NCBI RefSeq assembly: GCF_017696055.1
Contig: NZ_JAAORG010000001.1
Span: forward strand, 930,001-994,000
Reading direction: 5' to 3'
DNA length: 64,000 nucleotides
Source: Prochlorococcus marinus XMU1406
GTDB taxonomy: Bacteria; Cyanobacteriota; Cyanobacteriia; PCC-6307; Cyanobiaceae
Both the position numbers and the translations under genes were made by a program. Under the pieces are notes generated by a model. That model was not told the DNA's origin. It worked only from the letters and a program-made list of their open reading frames with translations, and made no database searches. Positions 46,534 to 55,903 of this stretch are shown here, one piece after another. How positions within the stretch are numbered: position 1 is the stretch's first letter; each line of letters opens with the position of its first letter.

Positions 46534-47529
46534 TTATCTAAACATAGAACTAACGGAACTTTCATCGTGAATTCTCCAAATAGCTTCCCCAAGCATATTT
46601 GCGACAGAAAGTACTTTTAATTGTGGAAAATTATCTTTATGCATAACTGGTATGCTATTAGTCACAATAACTTGTTCGAATAGATTCTTAGTACTTAATC
46701 TCTCATAAGAAGGAGGAGAAAATACAGCATGAGATGCACATGCAAATATTCTATTAGCTCCTTCTTTTTTTAGTAAATTAGCTCCAGAACAAATTGTGCC
46801 GCCAGTATCTATCATGTCGTCTATAAGAATAGCCGTTTTACCTTTAACTTCACCAATAACTGTAAGACTTTCAGCGATATTATGAGCCGATCTCCTTTTG
46901 TCAATGATAGCCAACGGAGCATCTTTCATTAATTTTGCGAATGCTCTTGCTCTCGCAACACCACCTACATCAGGAGAGACGACAACTACTTCCTCTAAAT
47001 CTAAAGTTTCTAGATAGTCAATTAATACAGGTGAGCCGTAAATATGATCGCATGGGATGTCAAAATATCCTTGTATTTGAGCTGAATGTAAATCCATAGC
47101 AAGGACCCTATCAACTCCTGATTTTTCAAGTAAGTTAGCAGTTAGTTTTGCAGTTATAGACTCTCTTCCTGAGGTCTTTCTATCTGCCCTTGCATATCCA
47201 TAATAAGGGATTACAGCCGTTATTTGTCTTGCAGACGCTCTCTTGCATGCGTCAACCATAATCATAAGCTCCATCAAACTGTCGTTTACTGGAGCGCATG
47301 TAGGTTGTATCAGGAATACATCACAACCTCTAATAGATTGCTGAATCTGAACATAAAGTTCACCATCAGCAAATCTTTTAGATATTAAAGGTACATTTTC
47401 AATCCCTAAGTATGATGCAATTTCTTCAGCTAATTTAGGATTTGTTGTTCCACTTACAACCCTTAATCTACTATTAGTTAGATTAAAGTTTGATTCTTTA
47501 CTCTGCATAGCCGTGATAAAACTTGTCAC
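46534..47529 (-). CDS. prs: Ribose-phosphate pyrophosphokinase
   Basis: Makes PRPP from ribose 5-phosphate and ATP for nucleotides, histidine and tryptophan. The signatures are present: FADGELYVQIQQSIRGCDVFLIQPT, the metal site MDLHSAQIQGYFDIPCDHIYG, VVSPDVGGVARARAFA and the PRPP loop ILIDDMIDTGGTI. At 331 aa it is the usual length. It is divergent from malQ, 225 bases away; the intergenic part shows no clear regulatory element. Confidence 0.96.
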   Translation of the reverse strand: MTSFITAMQSKESNFNLTNSRLRVVSGTTNPKLAEEIASYLGIENVPLISKRFADGELYVQIQQSIRGCDVFLIQPTCAPVNDSLMELMIMVDACKRASARQITAVIPYYGYARADRKTSGRESITAKLTANLLEKSGVDRVLAMDLHSAQIQGYFDIPCDHIYGSPVLIDYLETLDLEEVVVVSPDVGGVARARAFAKLMKDAPLAIIDKRRSAHNIAESLTVIGEVKGKTAILIDDMIDTGGTICSGANLLKKEGANRIFACASHAVFSPPSYERLSTKNLFEQVIVTNSIPVMHKDNFPQLKVLSVANMLGEAIWRIHDESSVSSMFR

Positions 47530-47754
47530 GAAATTTGCACCATAAAACTATATTCTTATCGTAGTCGTTAATGTGAATTTCGCAAAAGATAATGACTAGA
47601 TCTTTTCAAAAGTCAGATCAATCAAGCAATATATCGTTTATTAAAAAGCAGATTTTTTTATGCACTCTTAAAAGCAAGGAACAATATTTGTCAATTAAAA
47701 AAAATTTGTATATGGTTGAATTTAGATAAGTAAAGAATAAAAATATAAAAAAAA

Positions 47755-49275
47755 ATGCCTATAGAGTCAATTCTTGAAAAAAAATCATTAGGCGTACTTA
47801 TGCATCCAACAAGTATTCCGGGAGGAAAAGTATGTGGGACTTTTGGCAGAGGAGCTAAAGATTGGATAGAAAAGCTACATAGCCATGGGATTGAATACTG
47901 GCAATTTTTACCTCTTACACCTACTGACTCTACAGGTTCTCCATATAGTTCCCCGTCTAGTTTTGCACTAAACCCTTGGTTTTTGGATATGGATGATTTA
48001 ATCGAGAAAGGTTTTATCTTCCCTTCAAATGAAGAAAATCTAGTTCCAATAAATCAGAATGAAGATCATTTTGATTTTGATATTGCAGATGATTATACAA
48101 AGAAATTAGGTCACCTCCTTTTGCAAGGTTGGAGTTCACAATCTGAAGAAAGAAAAATTAATTTTAATAAATGGATCAGGAGGAATTCTTGGATTGAAGA
48201 CTTTACAACATTTGTTGTTATCAGAGAGGAGTTTAATATGTTGCCTTGGTGGGAATGGCCTCAAGAATTTAAATTAAAAAATAACAAGTTCTTAAAATCG
48301 TGGATTAAGAAAAAAAGTGAAGAGATACTTATTAAAAAATTAATACAATGGCATCTTGATGAGCAATGGAGCGATATTAAAAACTTCGCAAAATCAAGAA
48401 ATATTAAGCTAATAGGAGATTTGCCTTTTTATGTCTCTAGAGACAGCGCTGACGTATGGAGTAATAAATCATTATTTTCAATTTTTAAAAATGGAGATTT
48501 AATCTTTCAAAGTGGTGTTCCACCGGATTATTTTTCATCAACAGGACAATTATGGGGAACCCCAACTTACTTTTGGTCAAAACATAAGAGGACAAATTTC
48601 GATTGGTGGAGAAAAAGATTTCAAAGGCAATTTGAACTTGTGGACATATTGAGATTTGATCATTTCAGGGGTTTAGCCGGTTACTGGAGAGTTAATGGAA
48701 CTTCTCAAACGGCAATCATTGGGAAATGGATAAATTCTCCAGGTAAAACACTATTAAAAAAAGTAAAAAAGGATCTAGGAGTTAACTATCTACCAATCAT
48801 TGCGGAGGATCTGGGAGTGATAACGCCAGATGTAGAGAAATTAAGGAAAAATTTTGAACTTCCTGGCATGAAAATATTACAATTTGCTTTTGATGGCAAT
48901 GAAGATAATCCCTATTTACCTAAGAATATTAAAGGAGAAAATTGGGTTGTCTATACAGGTACTCACGATAACTCTACTTCTGTTTCATGGTGGGAATATT
49001 TAGATTATGAATCTAAAGAAAGAATAAAAGATGAATATAAATTTTCAGAAAATCCCTCTTGGGATTTAATAGAAATTGGCATGGAAACTAACGCTAATCT
49101 ATTTATCGCTCCAATACAAGATATATTATCTCTAGACGATTCAAGTAGATTAAACAAACCTGGCACCACAAAAAATAACTGGAAATGGAAGTTAAATCGA
49201 TCTTTAGAAGAAATAGAGGATAATATAAAAATCTTTAGTGAGCTAGGTAATAATTTTGGGAGAACTAGAAAATAA
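47755..49275 (+). CDS. malQ: 4-alpha-glucanotransferase (amylomaltase)
   Basis: GH77 enzyme that moves alpha-1,4-glucan segments between acceptors in glycogen use. Conserved regions are PSSFALNPWFLDMDDL, the nucleophile Asp in LRFDHFRGLAGYW, the acid Glu in IIAEDLGVITPDVE and the transition-state Asp in TGTHDNSTSVSWW. At 506 aa it is full size. Together with the GH57 enzyme at 30131 it points to glycogen turnover. It converges with the RodZ-like gene. Confidence 0.95.
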   Translation: MPIESILEKKSLGVLMHPTSIPGGKVCGTFGRGAKDWIEKLHSHGIEYWQFLPLTPTDSTGSPYSSPSSFALNPWFLDMDDLIEKGFIFPSNEENLVPINQNEDHFDFDIADDYTKKLGHLLLQGWSSQSEERKINFNKWIRRNSWIEDFTTFVVIREEFNMLPWWEWPQEFKLKNNKFLKSWIKKKSEEILIKKLIQWHLDEQWSDIKNFAKSRNIKLIGDLPFYVSRDSADVWSNKSLFSIFKNGDLIFQSGVPPDYFSSTGQLWGTPTYFWSKHKRTNFDWWRKRFQRQFELVDILRFDHFRGLAGYWRVNGTSQTAIIGKWINSPGKTLLKKVKKDLGVNYLPIIAEDLGVITPDVEKLRKNFELPGMKILQFAFDGNEDNPYLPKNIKGENWVVYTGTHDNSTSVSWWEYLDYESKERIKDEYKFSENPSWDLIEIGMETNANLFIAPIQDILSLDDSSRLNKPGTTKNNWKWKLNRSLEEIEDNIKIFSELGNNFGRTRK

Positions 49276-49288
49276 AATTTATTAAAAA

Positions 49289-49783
49289 TTATTTATCAAT
49301 GATTTGATTTTCAATATTTTGAATCTCGATAACATTTACATTTAAAATAAAGTATCTCTTTAATATAAATATAGTTAGAACTAATATAAAAAAATACAAA
49401 AGACTTCCTTGCCATGTATTGATAAGATCGAATTTCCTAAACACAAACTCCTTTCCCTCTTTCTTTAAACTTTTTCTTTCACTAACTGCTAATTTTAATA
49501 ATGAATTTTTTTTTAATACTAAGCATTCTTCTAATTTAATTAATATAGATCTTATAAAAGGATACTCTGGCCTAATATTTTTATTATTATTTTCAATAGA
49601 ATTTATTATTCGTTCAGGAATTTTTGAAATGTATGACAATTCTTCAATTGTTAGGTTTTGTTGAATTCTTGCTTCTTTTACTAACTTTGCAATTTCAATA
49701 TATTGGTCAACCAATCCAGAACTTAAGTCTTTATTTTTTTCAGATTTTTTGTTAAGTAAAAAAAGATTTTTCAAAATATTCAT
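49289..49783 (-). CDS. RodZ-like helix-turn-helix membrane protein
   Basis: A 164-residue protein with a helix-turn-helix (about 33-85, VKEARIQQNLTIEELSYISKIPERIINSIEN) of the Xre/HTH_25 type and a later single membrane span (about 127-146, SLLYFFILVLTIFILKRYF). A very short outer tail follows. This organisation is like RodZ, which ties MreB to the cell wall machinery, but here the periplasmic domain is almost missing, so function is uncertain. It is read 109 bases after the ABC1 kinase gene on the same strand. Confidence 0.7.
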   Translation of the reverse strand: MNILKNLFLLNKKSEKNKDLSSGLVDQYIEIAKLVKEARIQQNLTIEELSYISKIPERIINSIENNNKNIRPEYPFIRSILIKLEECLVLKKNSLLKLAVSERKSLKKEGKEFVFRKFDLINTWQGSLLYFFILVLTIFILKRYFILNVNVIEIQNIENQIIDK

Positions 49784-49892
49784 TTAATTTCCAAAAATAA
49801 ATAATCCTTTTTACTTCTCATTTTTAAAACATTACATCCAATTCTAATCGAATTAAAATCATAAGTAAGTTAATTAGATATAAATATAAAAA

Positions 49893-51548
49893 CTAAACTG
49901 TAGAAATAATATTTTGAACTGCACTTTTTGCAATATTCAGAGGGCTAAAAGTATCCCTAATTAAAGCTAAGAGTTTTTTTGCATCAGTAAATTCTAATTT
50001 TTCATCTTTTATAAGACTTAAAAGAAGATTCTTCCTAACTTCGGATCCTTTTTTACTGACAAATAATTTCAATCCAGCATTCGCAACTGGTATGAGATCT
50101 GAATTGATATTTTCCGAATCTCTAAATAAAATGTTTAGTAAACTTTCAACTTTTTCTATTTGGATTTGGCCTTTATTATCAAAAACGACTTCTAAAAGTA
50201 TGTCTAAAATCTCTTCAGAATTATCGGTAAGTAATTTTTTTGCAATATATGGATAAGCTATTTTTAGAATTTTAAATTCAGGATCTAACCTTAGTGCTAA
50301 ACCCTCTTGACTAACAACGGCTCTTATTATTAAGGCAAACCTACTGGGAACTCTGAAAGGATAGGAATACATTAGTTTTGAGAATTTGTCAGTTACATTT
50401 TTAAGATTAAAATTACCAACCTCAGCGCCAAAAGATCCTCCTAGAACTTCTTTTAATGGTTCAACAAGTTTTTGAAGATCTTGTTCTTTGGTTAAAAAAC
50501 CTAATTTCTGGAAATCTTCTGCGAGAAGATAATATTCTTCGTTTATTATGTGAACAATTGCCTTAATAAGAGTAAGTCTATCTAAATTTGTAATAGTATC
50601 CATCATTCCAAAATCAACATAAGCTAAATTCCCACAATCTGCATTTCCTCCTTTGAGAGCAAACATATTTCCTGGATGTGGGTCTGCATGAAAATATCCA
50701 AATTCAAATAATTGCTGCAATCCACTGATGACACATGTTTTTATAAATGAAGCAGGGATTAAGTTATTTTCCTCCAATAAAGCACGATCTCTTAACTTAA
50801 CTCCATCAATCCAAGAAGTTGTGATTACCCTTTTGGATGAAAACTGTTTTTCTAATTTAGGAATAAAAATATTTGGATTTTCTTTGAATAAATTTGCAAA
50901 CCTCAAAGCATTTTCGGCCTCTTTTTGATAGTCAATTTCATCAAAAAGTGCCTTACCGAATTCATCTATTATCTCTCCAATTCCAACACCTATATTTAAT
51001 GGTAAAAGTGGGGATAAAAAAGTTCCTAAAAACCTTAAGATTACAACATCCCTTCTTATAAGAAAGTATAAATTTGGCCGCTGTACTTTCACAGCTAGAT
51101 AAGAATTATTTAATTTTGCTTTATAAACTTGACCTAAGCTTGCTGAAGCAATAGGACTATCTGGAAACTCTTCAAATAATTCATAAGCATGCGATCCAAG
51201 TTCCTCTTCAATGATTTTTAAAGCAATTTTGTGATCAAATGCTGGGAGATTATCTTGTAAGTTTGTAAGTTCAGTAAGCCAATCTTGTCTAACAAGATCT
51301 GGTCTAGTTGAGAGTGCTTGGCCTAATTTGATAAAACAAGGCCCTAAATTCGTTATTACATCAAAAAGATATTTCGAGAGATTTTTTTGTACATTTTTAT
51401 TTTTACTGTTACCTTGAAAAAGTATTCTTAAAAAAAGAAAAATAAAAGTTAAAAGGATATATAAAACTCTTGGGATAAAAATCCATGGTCTCAAAATCAA
51501 CCAAAGAAAGTCTTCTTTTGCTGAATATTCCGAATAAGATTTTTTCAT
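49893..51548 (-). CDS. ABC1/UbiB-family atypical kinase
   Basis: A 551-residue protein of the ABC1/AarF/UbiB family. Motifs: GPCFIKLGQALSTRPDLVRQDW (KxGQ region), SASLGQVYKAKL, YFHADPHPGNMFAL and the metal-binding VDFGMMD. Members are linked to isoprenoid quinones and to lipid metabolism in plastids. A hydrophobic N-terminal stretch (about 28-46) suggests membrane association. It is divergent from the PLP decarboxylase, with 64 bases between the starts. Confidence 0.9.
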   Translation of the reverse strand: MKKSYSEYSAKEDFLWLILRPWIFIPRVLYILLTFIFLFLRILFQGNSKNKNVQKNLSKYLFDVITNLGPCFIKLGQALSTRPDLVRQDWLTELTNLQDNLPAFDHKIALKIIEEELGSHAYELFEEFPDSPIASASLGQVYKAKLNNSYLAVKVQRPNLYFLIRRDVVILRFLGTFLSPLLPLNIGVGIGEIIDEFGKALFDEIDYQKEAENALRFANLFKENPNIFIPKLEKQFSSKRVITTSWIDGVKLRDRALLEENNLIPASFIKTCVISGLQQLFEFGYFHADPHPGNMFALKGGNADCGNLAYVDFGMMDTITNLDRLTLIKAIVHIINEEYYLLAEDFQKLGFLTKEQDLQKLVEPLKEVLGGSFGAEVGNFNLKNVTDKFSKLMYSYPFRVPSRFALIIRAVVSQEGLALRLDPEFKILKIAYPYIAKKLLTDNSEEILDILLEVVFDNKGQIQIEKVESLLNILFRDSENINSDLIPVANAGLKLFVSKKGSEVRKNLLLSLIKDEKLEFTDAKKLLALIRDTFSPLNIAKSAVQNIISTV

Positions 51549-51612
51549 TAAAGTTAAAAAATATCAAAAAAGATTACCATGTACTCCATTCTATATATGT
51601 CAATAATACTTT

Positions 51613-53010
51613 ATGAGCATTTCATCTTTTCTAACCAAAAAGTTTTTAAAGTCTTTATTCTTTCCCGCTCATAACAGAGGGGCAGCTTTACCAAAAAAAT
51701 TAGTGAAGTTATTAAAAAATCCACCTGGGTATTGGGACTTGCCCGAATTACCAGAAATAGGCTCCCCACTATCCCAAAGCGGATTAATTGCTAAATCTCA
51801 AAGAGAATTCTCCGACAAATTTGGAGCTAAAGGATGTTTTTTTGGAGTTAATGGAGCTTCCGGATTAATACAATCAGCAGTAATTGCAATGGCAAATCCA
51901 GGCGAAAATATCCTGATGCCTAGAAATGTTCATATAAGTGTCATAAAAATCTGTGCGATGCAGAATATAAATCCAATATTTTTTGACTTAGAATTTTCAA
52001 CCATAACGGGTCATTACAAACCAATTACAAAAATTTGGTTGGAAAATGTATTTAAAAAATTAAATTTTGATGAGAATAAAATTGCAGGGGTTATTCTTGT
52101 AAATCCCTCTTATCATGGTTATTCCGGAGATTTAGAGCCTTTAATAGATTGTTGTCATCAAAAAAATTTACCTGTTTTAGTTGATGAAGCCCATGGTTCA
52201 TATTTCCTTTTTTGTGAAAATCTTAATTTACCAAAACCGGCCTTATCATCAAACGCTGATTTAGTGGTTAATTCATTGCATAAGTCACTCAATGGATTAA
52301 CTCAAACGGCGGTACTTTGGTACAAAGGGAATCTAATAAATGAAGATAATTTAATCAAAAGTATTCATTTGCTGCAAACTACCAGTCCAAGTTCCTTATT
52401 ACTTTCTTCTTGTGAAGAGTCTATTAGGGACTGGCTTAACAAAAAAAGTTTATCAAAATATCAAAAAAGAATTTATGAGGCAAAAAGTATTTATAAAAAA
52501 TTAATTCAAAAAAATATTCCTCTCATAGAAACTCAAGACCCCTTAAAAATTGTAGTAAATACCTCTAAGGCTGGAATTGATGGTTTTACTGCTGATAATT
52601 TTTTTTATAGAAATGGACTTATTGCCGAATTACCAGAAATGATGACTCTCACTTTTTGCTTAGGATTTGGAAATCAAAAAGATTTTCTTAATTTATTTGA
52701 AAAGTTATGGAAAAAATTACTATTAAATTCCAAAAAATCAAAAAGTTTAGAAGTGCTCAGATCGCCCTTTAAATTAGTTCAATCACCCGAAATCGAAATT
52801 GGAATTGCTTGGAGAAGTAAGACTCGGAGAATTTCTTTTTCACAATCATTAAATAAAATATCTGGAGATATTATTTGCCCTTATCCTCCTGGGATTCCTC
52901 TACTAATTCCTGGCGAAAAAATTGATATAGATAGGTTTAATTGGATAAATAATCAAAGTTTATGTAACAAAGATCTGGTAAATTTTAATATAAGAGTCTT
53001 AGAAACATAG
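51613..53010 (+). CDS. Orn/Lys/Arg decarboxylase-family PLP enzyme
   Basis: A 465-residue PLP enzyme of the Orn/Lys/Arg decarboxylase major domain family. It has PAHNRGAALPKKL (17-30), DEAHGSYFLF (191-200) and the cofactor-binding K224 in VVNSLHKSLNGLTQTAVL. It lacks the N-terminal response-regulator-like domain of inducible enteric decarboxylases. The amino acid decarboxylated (Arg, Lys or Orn) cannot be fixed from sequence; polyamine synthesis is the likely role. cdsA follows 9 bases later on the same strand. Confidence 0.88.
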   Translation: MSISSFLTKKFLKSLFFPAHNRGAALPKKLVKLLKNPPGYWDLPELPEIGSPLSQSGLIAKSQREFSDKFGAKGCFFGVNGASGLIQSAVIAMANPGENILMPRNVHISVIKICAMQNINPIFFDLEFSTITGHYKPITKIWLENVFKKLNFDENKIAGVILVNPSYHGYSGDLEPLIDCCHQKNLPVLVDEAHGSYFLFCENLNLPKPALSSNADLVVNSLHKSLNGLTQTAVLWYKGNLINEDNLIKSIHLLQTTSPSSLLLSSCEESIRDWLNKKSLSKYQKRIYEAKSIYKKLIQKNIPLIETQDPLKIVVNTSKAGIDGFTADNFFYRNGLIAELPEMMTLTFCLGFGNQKDFLNLFEKLWKKLLLNSKKSKSLEVLRSPFKLVQSPEIEIGIAWRSKTRRISFSQSLNKISGDIICPYPPGIPLLIPGEKIDIDRFNWINNQSLCNKDLVNFNIRVLET

Positions 53011-53019
53011 TAATTTCAT

Positions 53020-53877
53020 ATGAGATTAAAAAGCGGGTTACTTATAGGAATTTTTGGTTTGATTGTTGTTTTGATGGGGGGATGGTTTTTTACATTGGCA
53101 ACTGCTTTGCTTACATATCTAGCATTATTAGAATTTTTTAGAATGGCAGAATTTAAAGGAATAAGACCAGCTACAAAAACCACATTATTTTCATCCTTTA
53201 CTATTATAGTTTCTACTTATCTTGAGACTATTGGTGTGCTTGAAGGAGAAATTTCAAATTCAATTTTGCCAATCTGTTCAGTTGGGATATGCACTTGGTT
53301 ACTTTTGCAACCAAAACCTGGGACAATTTCAGATATTGCAGCATCTATTTTTGGATTATTCTATTTAGGTTTTTTACCTAGTTACTGGATTAAGTTAAGG
53401 GGATTAGATTCAGTTATAATAGGTTCAAATCAGGGTTTTATGTCGCTTGAGAACTTATCAAGTACTACAGGTCTTCATTTAACTTTAACTTCTTGTTTTT
53501 TAATTGTAGCTAGTGATATTGGTTCTTATTTTATTGGGAAGTCATTTGGTAAAACATCTCTATCTCCAATATCTCCGAGCAAAACTATAGAAGGTTTAAT
53601 TGGAGGAATATCCTGTTCAATTTTACTAGCAATATTTTTCGCATTTTTAATGAATTGGGAAAATCCATTAATTGTTGGAATAATTTATGGAATTTCAATT
53701 TCTCTTATGGCATTAGTTGGAGATTTAATTGAATCTATGATGAAGAGAGATGCAAAAATAAAAGATTCCGGAACTTTTTTACCGGGACATGGAGGGATTC
53801 TTGACAGAATTGACAGTTACATCTTTACTCCATCTGTTTTGTATTATATTTTTATAATTCTCAAGTATCTAAATTAA
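53020..53877 (+). CDS. cdsA: Phosphatidate cytidylyltransferase
   Basis: Makes CDP-diacylglycerol from phosphatidate and CTP, the entry to anionic phospholipids. It is a 285-residue membrane protein with about seven spans. The family signature near the C-terminus, GDLIESMMKRDAKIKDSG then LPGHGGILDRIDS, is intact, as is the ISPSKTIEGLIGG loop. It follows the decarboxylase by 9 bases and converges with the alpha/beta hydrolase gene. Confidence 0.94.
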   Translation: MRLKSGLLIGIFGLIVVLMGGWFFTLATALLTYLALLEFFRMAEFKGIRPATKTTLFSSFTIIVSTYLETIGVLEGEISNSILPICSVGICTWLLLQPKPGTISDIAASIFGLFYLGFLPSYWIKLRGLDSVIIGSNQGFMSLENLSSTTGLHLTLTSCFLIVASDIGSYFIGKSFGKTSLSPISPSKTIEGLIGGISCSILLAIFFAFLMNWENPLIVGIIYGISISLMALVGDLIESMMKRDAKIKDSGTFLPGHGGILDRIDSYIFTPSVLYYIFIILKYLN

Positions 53878-53889
53878 TTGAGAAATCTT

Positions 53890-54822
53890 TTATTCCAAAA
53901 AATAATCTTGGATAATTTTACTAGATAATGATGGAAGATCTATATGCGGAAGATGACCACAATTTTGTAACCCTACAAAATTTAATTTTTCAATATTACC
54001 TATTTTTTTAAGCTCTTTTGTTCCAAGAATTCGATCATTTTCTCCACATAATGTTTTAATTGGTATATTTTGGATATATTTTTGAGTTCCTGCAAACCCT
54101 CCACTTTTTGCAAATGATGCAAGTGAATTCCTCCATCCTTTACAACCTAAATGAATTGAAGCAATTTGTTCTTCCATCTTACCAACGCATTCATCTGGAA
54201 AAGCAAATGCTTGCCTACAAAGACTTTTTCTAACCTGAGGCAATCCAAGAAATGAGGCGCCAATTTGGTTCAGAGGAAAAGGAATACTCTTAGGTTCTCC
54301 AAACAATCCTGCGGGGGACAAAAGGATGATTTTATCAATAGAATCAGGAATTTCATAAGCAAGTTTTAAAGCTGTTGAGCCTCCCATTGAGGCACCTATA
54401 ATTTTTAGATTCTTTGTTATTTTTAATGCCTTAAGGAGATCAATTAAATGCGAAATTATTTTCGAGGAATTAAATTCATTTGTTGCGCACCTGGGACTAA
54501 AACCAAAACCTAGAAGATCAGGAGCTATAACTTGAAAATTTCTTTTTAGTGATTTATATATTCTTCTGAATTCTAAAAAACTACTATCAAAGCCATGTAG
54601 AAGAAGTATAGGTTGACCTTTTCCTCCCATAACTACTGGGAATTTTAAGGAGTTCCAATTTTGGTTGAGTTTTATCCACTTAACATCATTTGCCAAATAA
54701 AGACCTAAAGGATCTAATAGTGACAATTTGGCACTTTTGAAAAATTCTACATTTAAATCACTTAATTGTTCAAAATTGTTTTTAGTCAAAAAATATTTAT
54801 GTTTTAATTTTTTGTTGTTCAA
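53890..54822 (-). CDS. Alpha/beta hydrolase
   Basis: A 310-residue alpha/beta hydrolase with the oxyanion stretch PILLLHGFDSSFLEF (71-85), nucleophile S145 in IIGASMGGSTAL, an Asp in CGENDRILGTKE and the final His in NCGHLPHID. No signal peptide is seen. The start lies 26 bases inside the end of the glycerol-dehydrogenase-like gene upstream, so translation is coupled. Substrate unknown; related cyanobacterial proteins are annotated as lipase or chloroperoxidase-like. Confidence 0.85.
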   Translation of the reverse strand: MNNKKLKHKYFLTKNNFEQLSDLNVEFFKSAKLSLLDPLGLYLANDVKWIKLNQNWNSLKFPVVMGGKGQPILLLHGFDSSFLEFRRIYKSLKRNFQVIAPDLLGFGFSPRCATNEFNSSKIISHLIDLLKALKITKNLKIIGASMGGSTALKLAYEIPDSIDKIILLSPAGLFGEPKSIPFPLNQIGASFLGLPQVRKSLCRQAFAFPDECVGKMEEQIASIHLGCKGWRNSLASFAKSGGFAGTQKYIQNIPIKTLCGENDRILGTKELKKIGNIEKLNFVGLQNCGHLPHIDLPSLSSKIIQDYFLE

Positions 54823-55888
54823 AATTTGAAATAACCTCTATTATGTCACTTTTATTAATTTCAAAAGGCAAAAAGTGAATCTCAGATTTATCTCGACAAG
54901 TAAAATCAGCAATTTTCTCTAAATTATTATTTTCAAAAACATTTATTCCAAGTTGTCCGATAGTAGTTGGCAAATTCAATTCTTTCATAAGTACAAATAA
55001 TTGTTTAATTGATTGATCAGCTAATTTATTATTATTTTTCATTTCTTCTAGTCTTAATTGCAGTAATAATCCAACCCCAACAATCTCACCGTGTAAGAAT
55101 TTATTAGGGGTGATTATCTGAGTAATTGCATTATGAATAGCATGTGCTGCTGCAGTCCTACATTTTTCTCCACCAATACCGCCAACTAATCCTGCTGTAA
55201 GTCCACATGCTTCTACAGTATTTTGCCAAGATGGATTATTTTCAAATTGACCCTTAAATGCTTTTCCTCCATCTATTAATAGTTGATCTCTTAAAACTCT
55301 TGATATCTGAATTGCTTGTTGAACAAGACCGTCATCTATTTTTGAACTTGTTATTGAGGATTCGTACCATTTTGCCAAGGCATCTGCTATACCACTTGCA
55401 AGTGTTCTTGATGGAGCTGTTTGAATAAATTTATGATCAAAAACTAGTATTTTCGGACAAGATCCTAATGCAACATCTTTTATAAATTGACCATCCTTTG
55501 TATAAATATTCGATAAGGCTGTCCAACCAGCACAGGTAGAGGCGCTAAGGGGAACAGTAATACAAGGGATATTAAGAGACTCGGCTATATATTTTCCAGA
55601 GTCTAGAACTTTGCCACCTCCAGCTGCGATAACACAATCATTTTTATTATTTGAAATAATATTCTTAACTCTTGAAATATCTTCGTAACAACAATCAAAT
55701 TGTAAATTAGCTGAATTTACATTAAGTTTTTGATTTTTTAAATCATTAAAAATATTATTTCTCAAATTATTCGTTTGAATCCCTCTACCTAGAATTAATG
55801 GACTTTTAGTTAATTTAGTAATTTGAGGTAAAGATTTTTCCCAAGCAGAATATCCCCTGTATATAGTTTCTGGAGAGATAGACTGCAT
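54797..55888 (-). CDS. Iron-containing alcohol dehydrogenase family protein (glycerol dehydrogenase-like)
   Basis: A 363-residue enzyme of the group III alcohol dehydrogenase family closest to glycerol and glycerol-1-phosphate dehydrogenases. NAD-binding CVIAAGGGKVLDSGKYIAE and metal-binding region SGIADALAKWYE and RTAAAHAIHNAIT...FLHGEIVGVGLL are visible. The substrate is not clear. It overlaps the hydrolase gene downstream by 26 bases and follows clpC by 15 bases, so three genes may share a transcript. Confidence 0.85.
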   Translation of the reverse strand: MQSISPETIYRGYSAWEKSLPQITKLTKSPLILGRGIQTNNLRNNIFNDLKNQKLNVNSANLQFDCCYEDISRVKNIISNNKNDCVIAAGGGKVLDSGKYIAESLNIPCITVPLSASTCAGWTALSNIYTKDGQFIKDVALGSCPKILVFDHKFIQTAPSRTLASGIADALAKWYESSITSSKIDDGLVQQAIQISRVLRDQLLIDGGKAFKGQFENNPSWQNTVEACGLTAGLVGGIGGEKCRTAAAHAIHNAITQIITPNKFLHGEIVGVGLLLQLRLEEMKNNNKLADQSIKQLFVLMKELNLPTTIGQLGINVFENNNLEKIADFTCRDKSEIHFLPFEINKSDIIEVISNFEQQKIKT

Positions 55889-55903
55889 ACTTTCTTTGAA
55901 TGA

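Noticed and set aside
47592-47729. 45-codon plus-strand frame upstream of malQ (starts MTRSFQKSDQ)
   Set aside because: No ribosome-binding site, no recognisable motif and strongly AT-biased composition; such frames are expected by chance in an AT-rich spacer.
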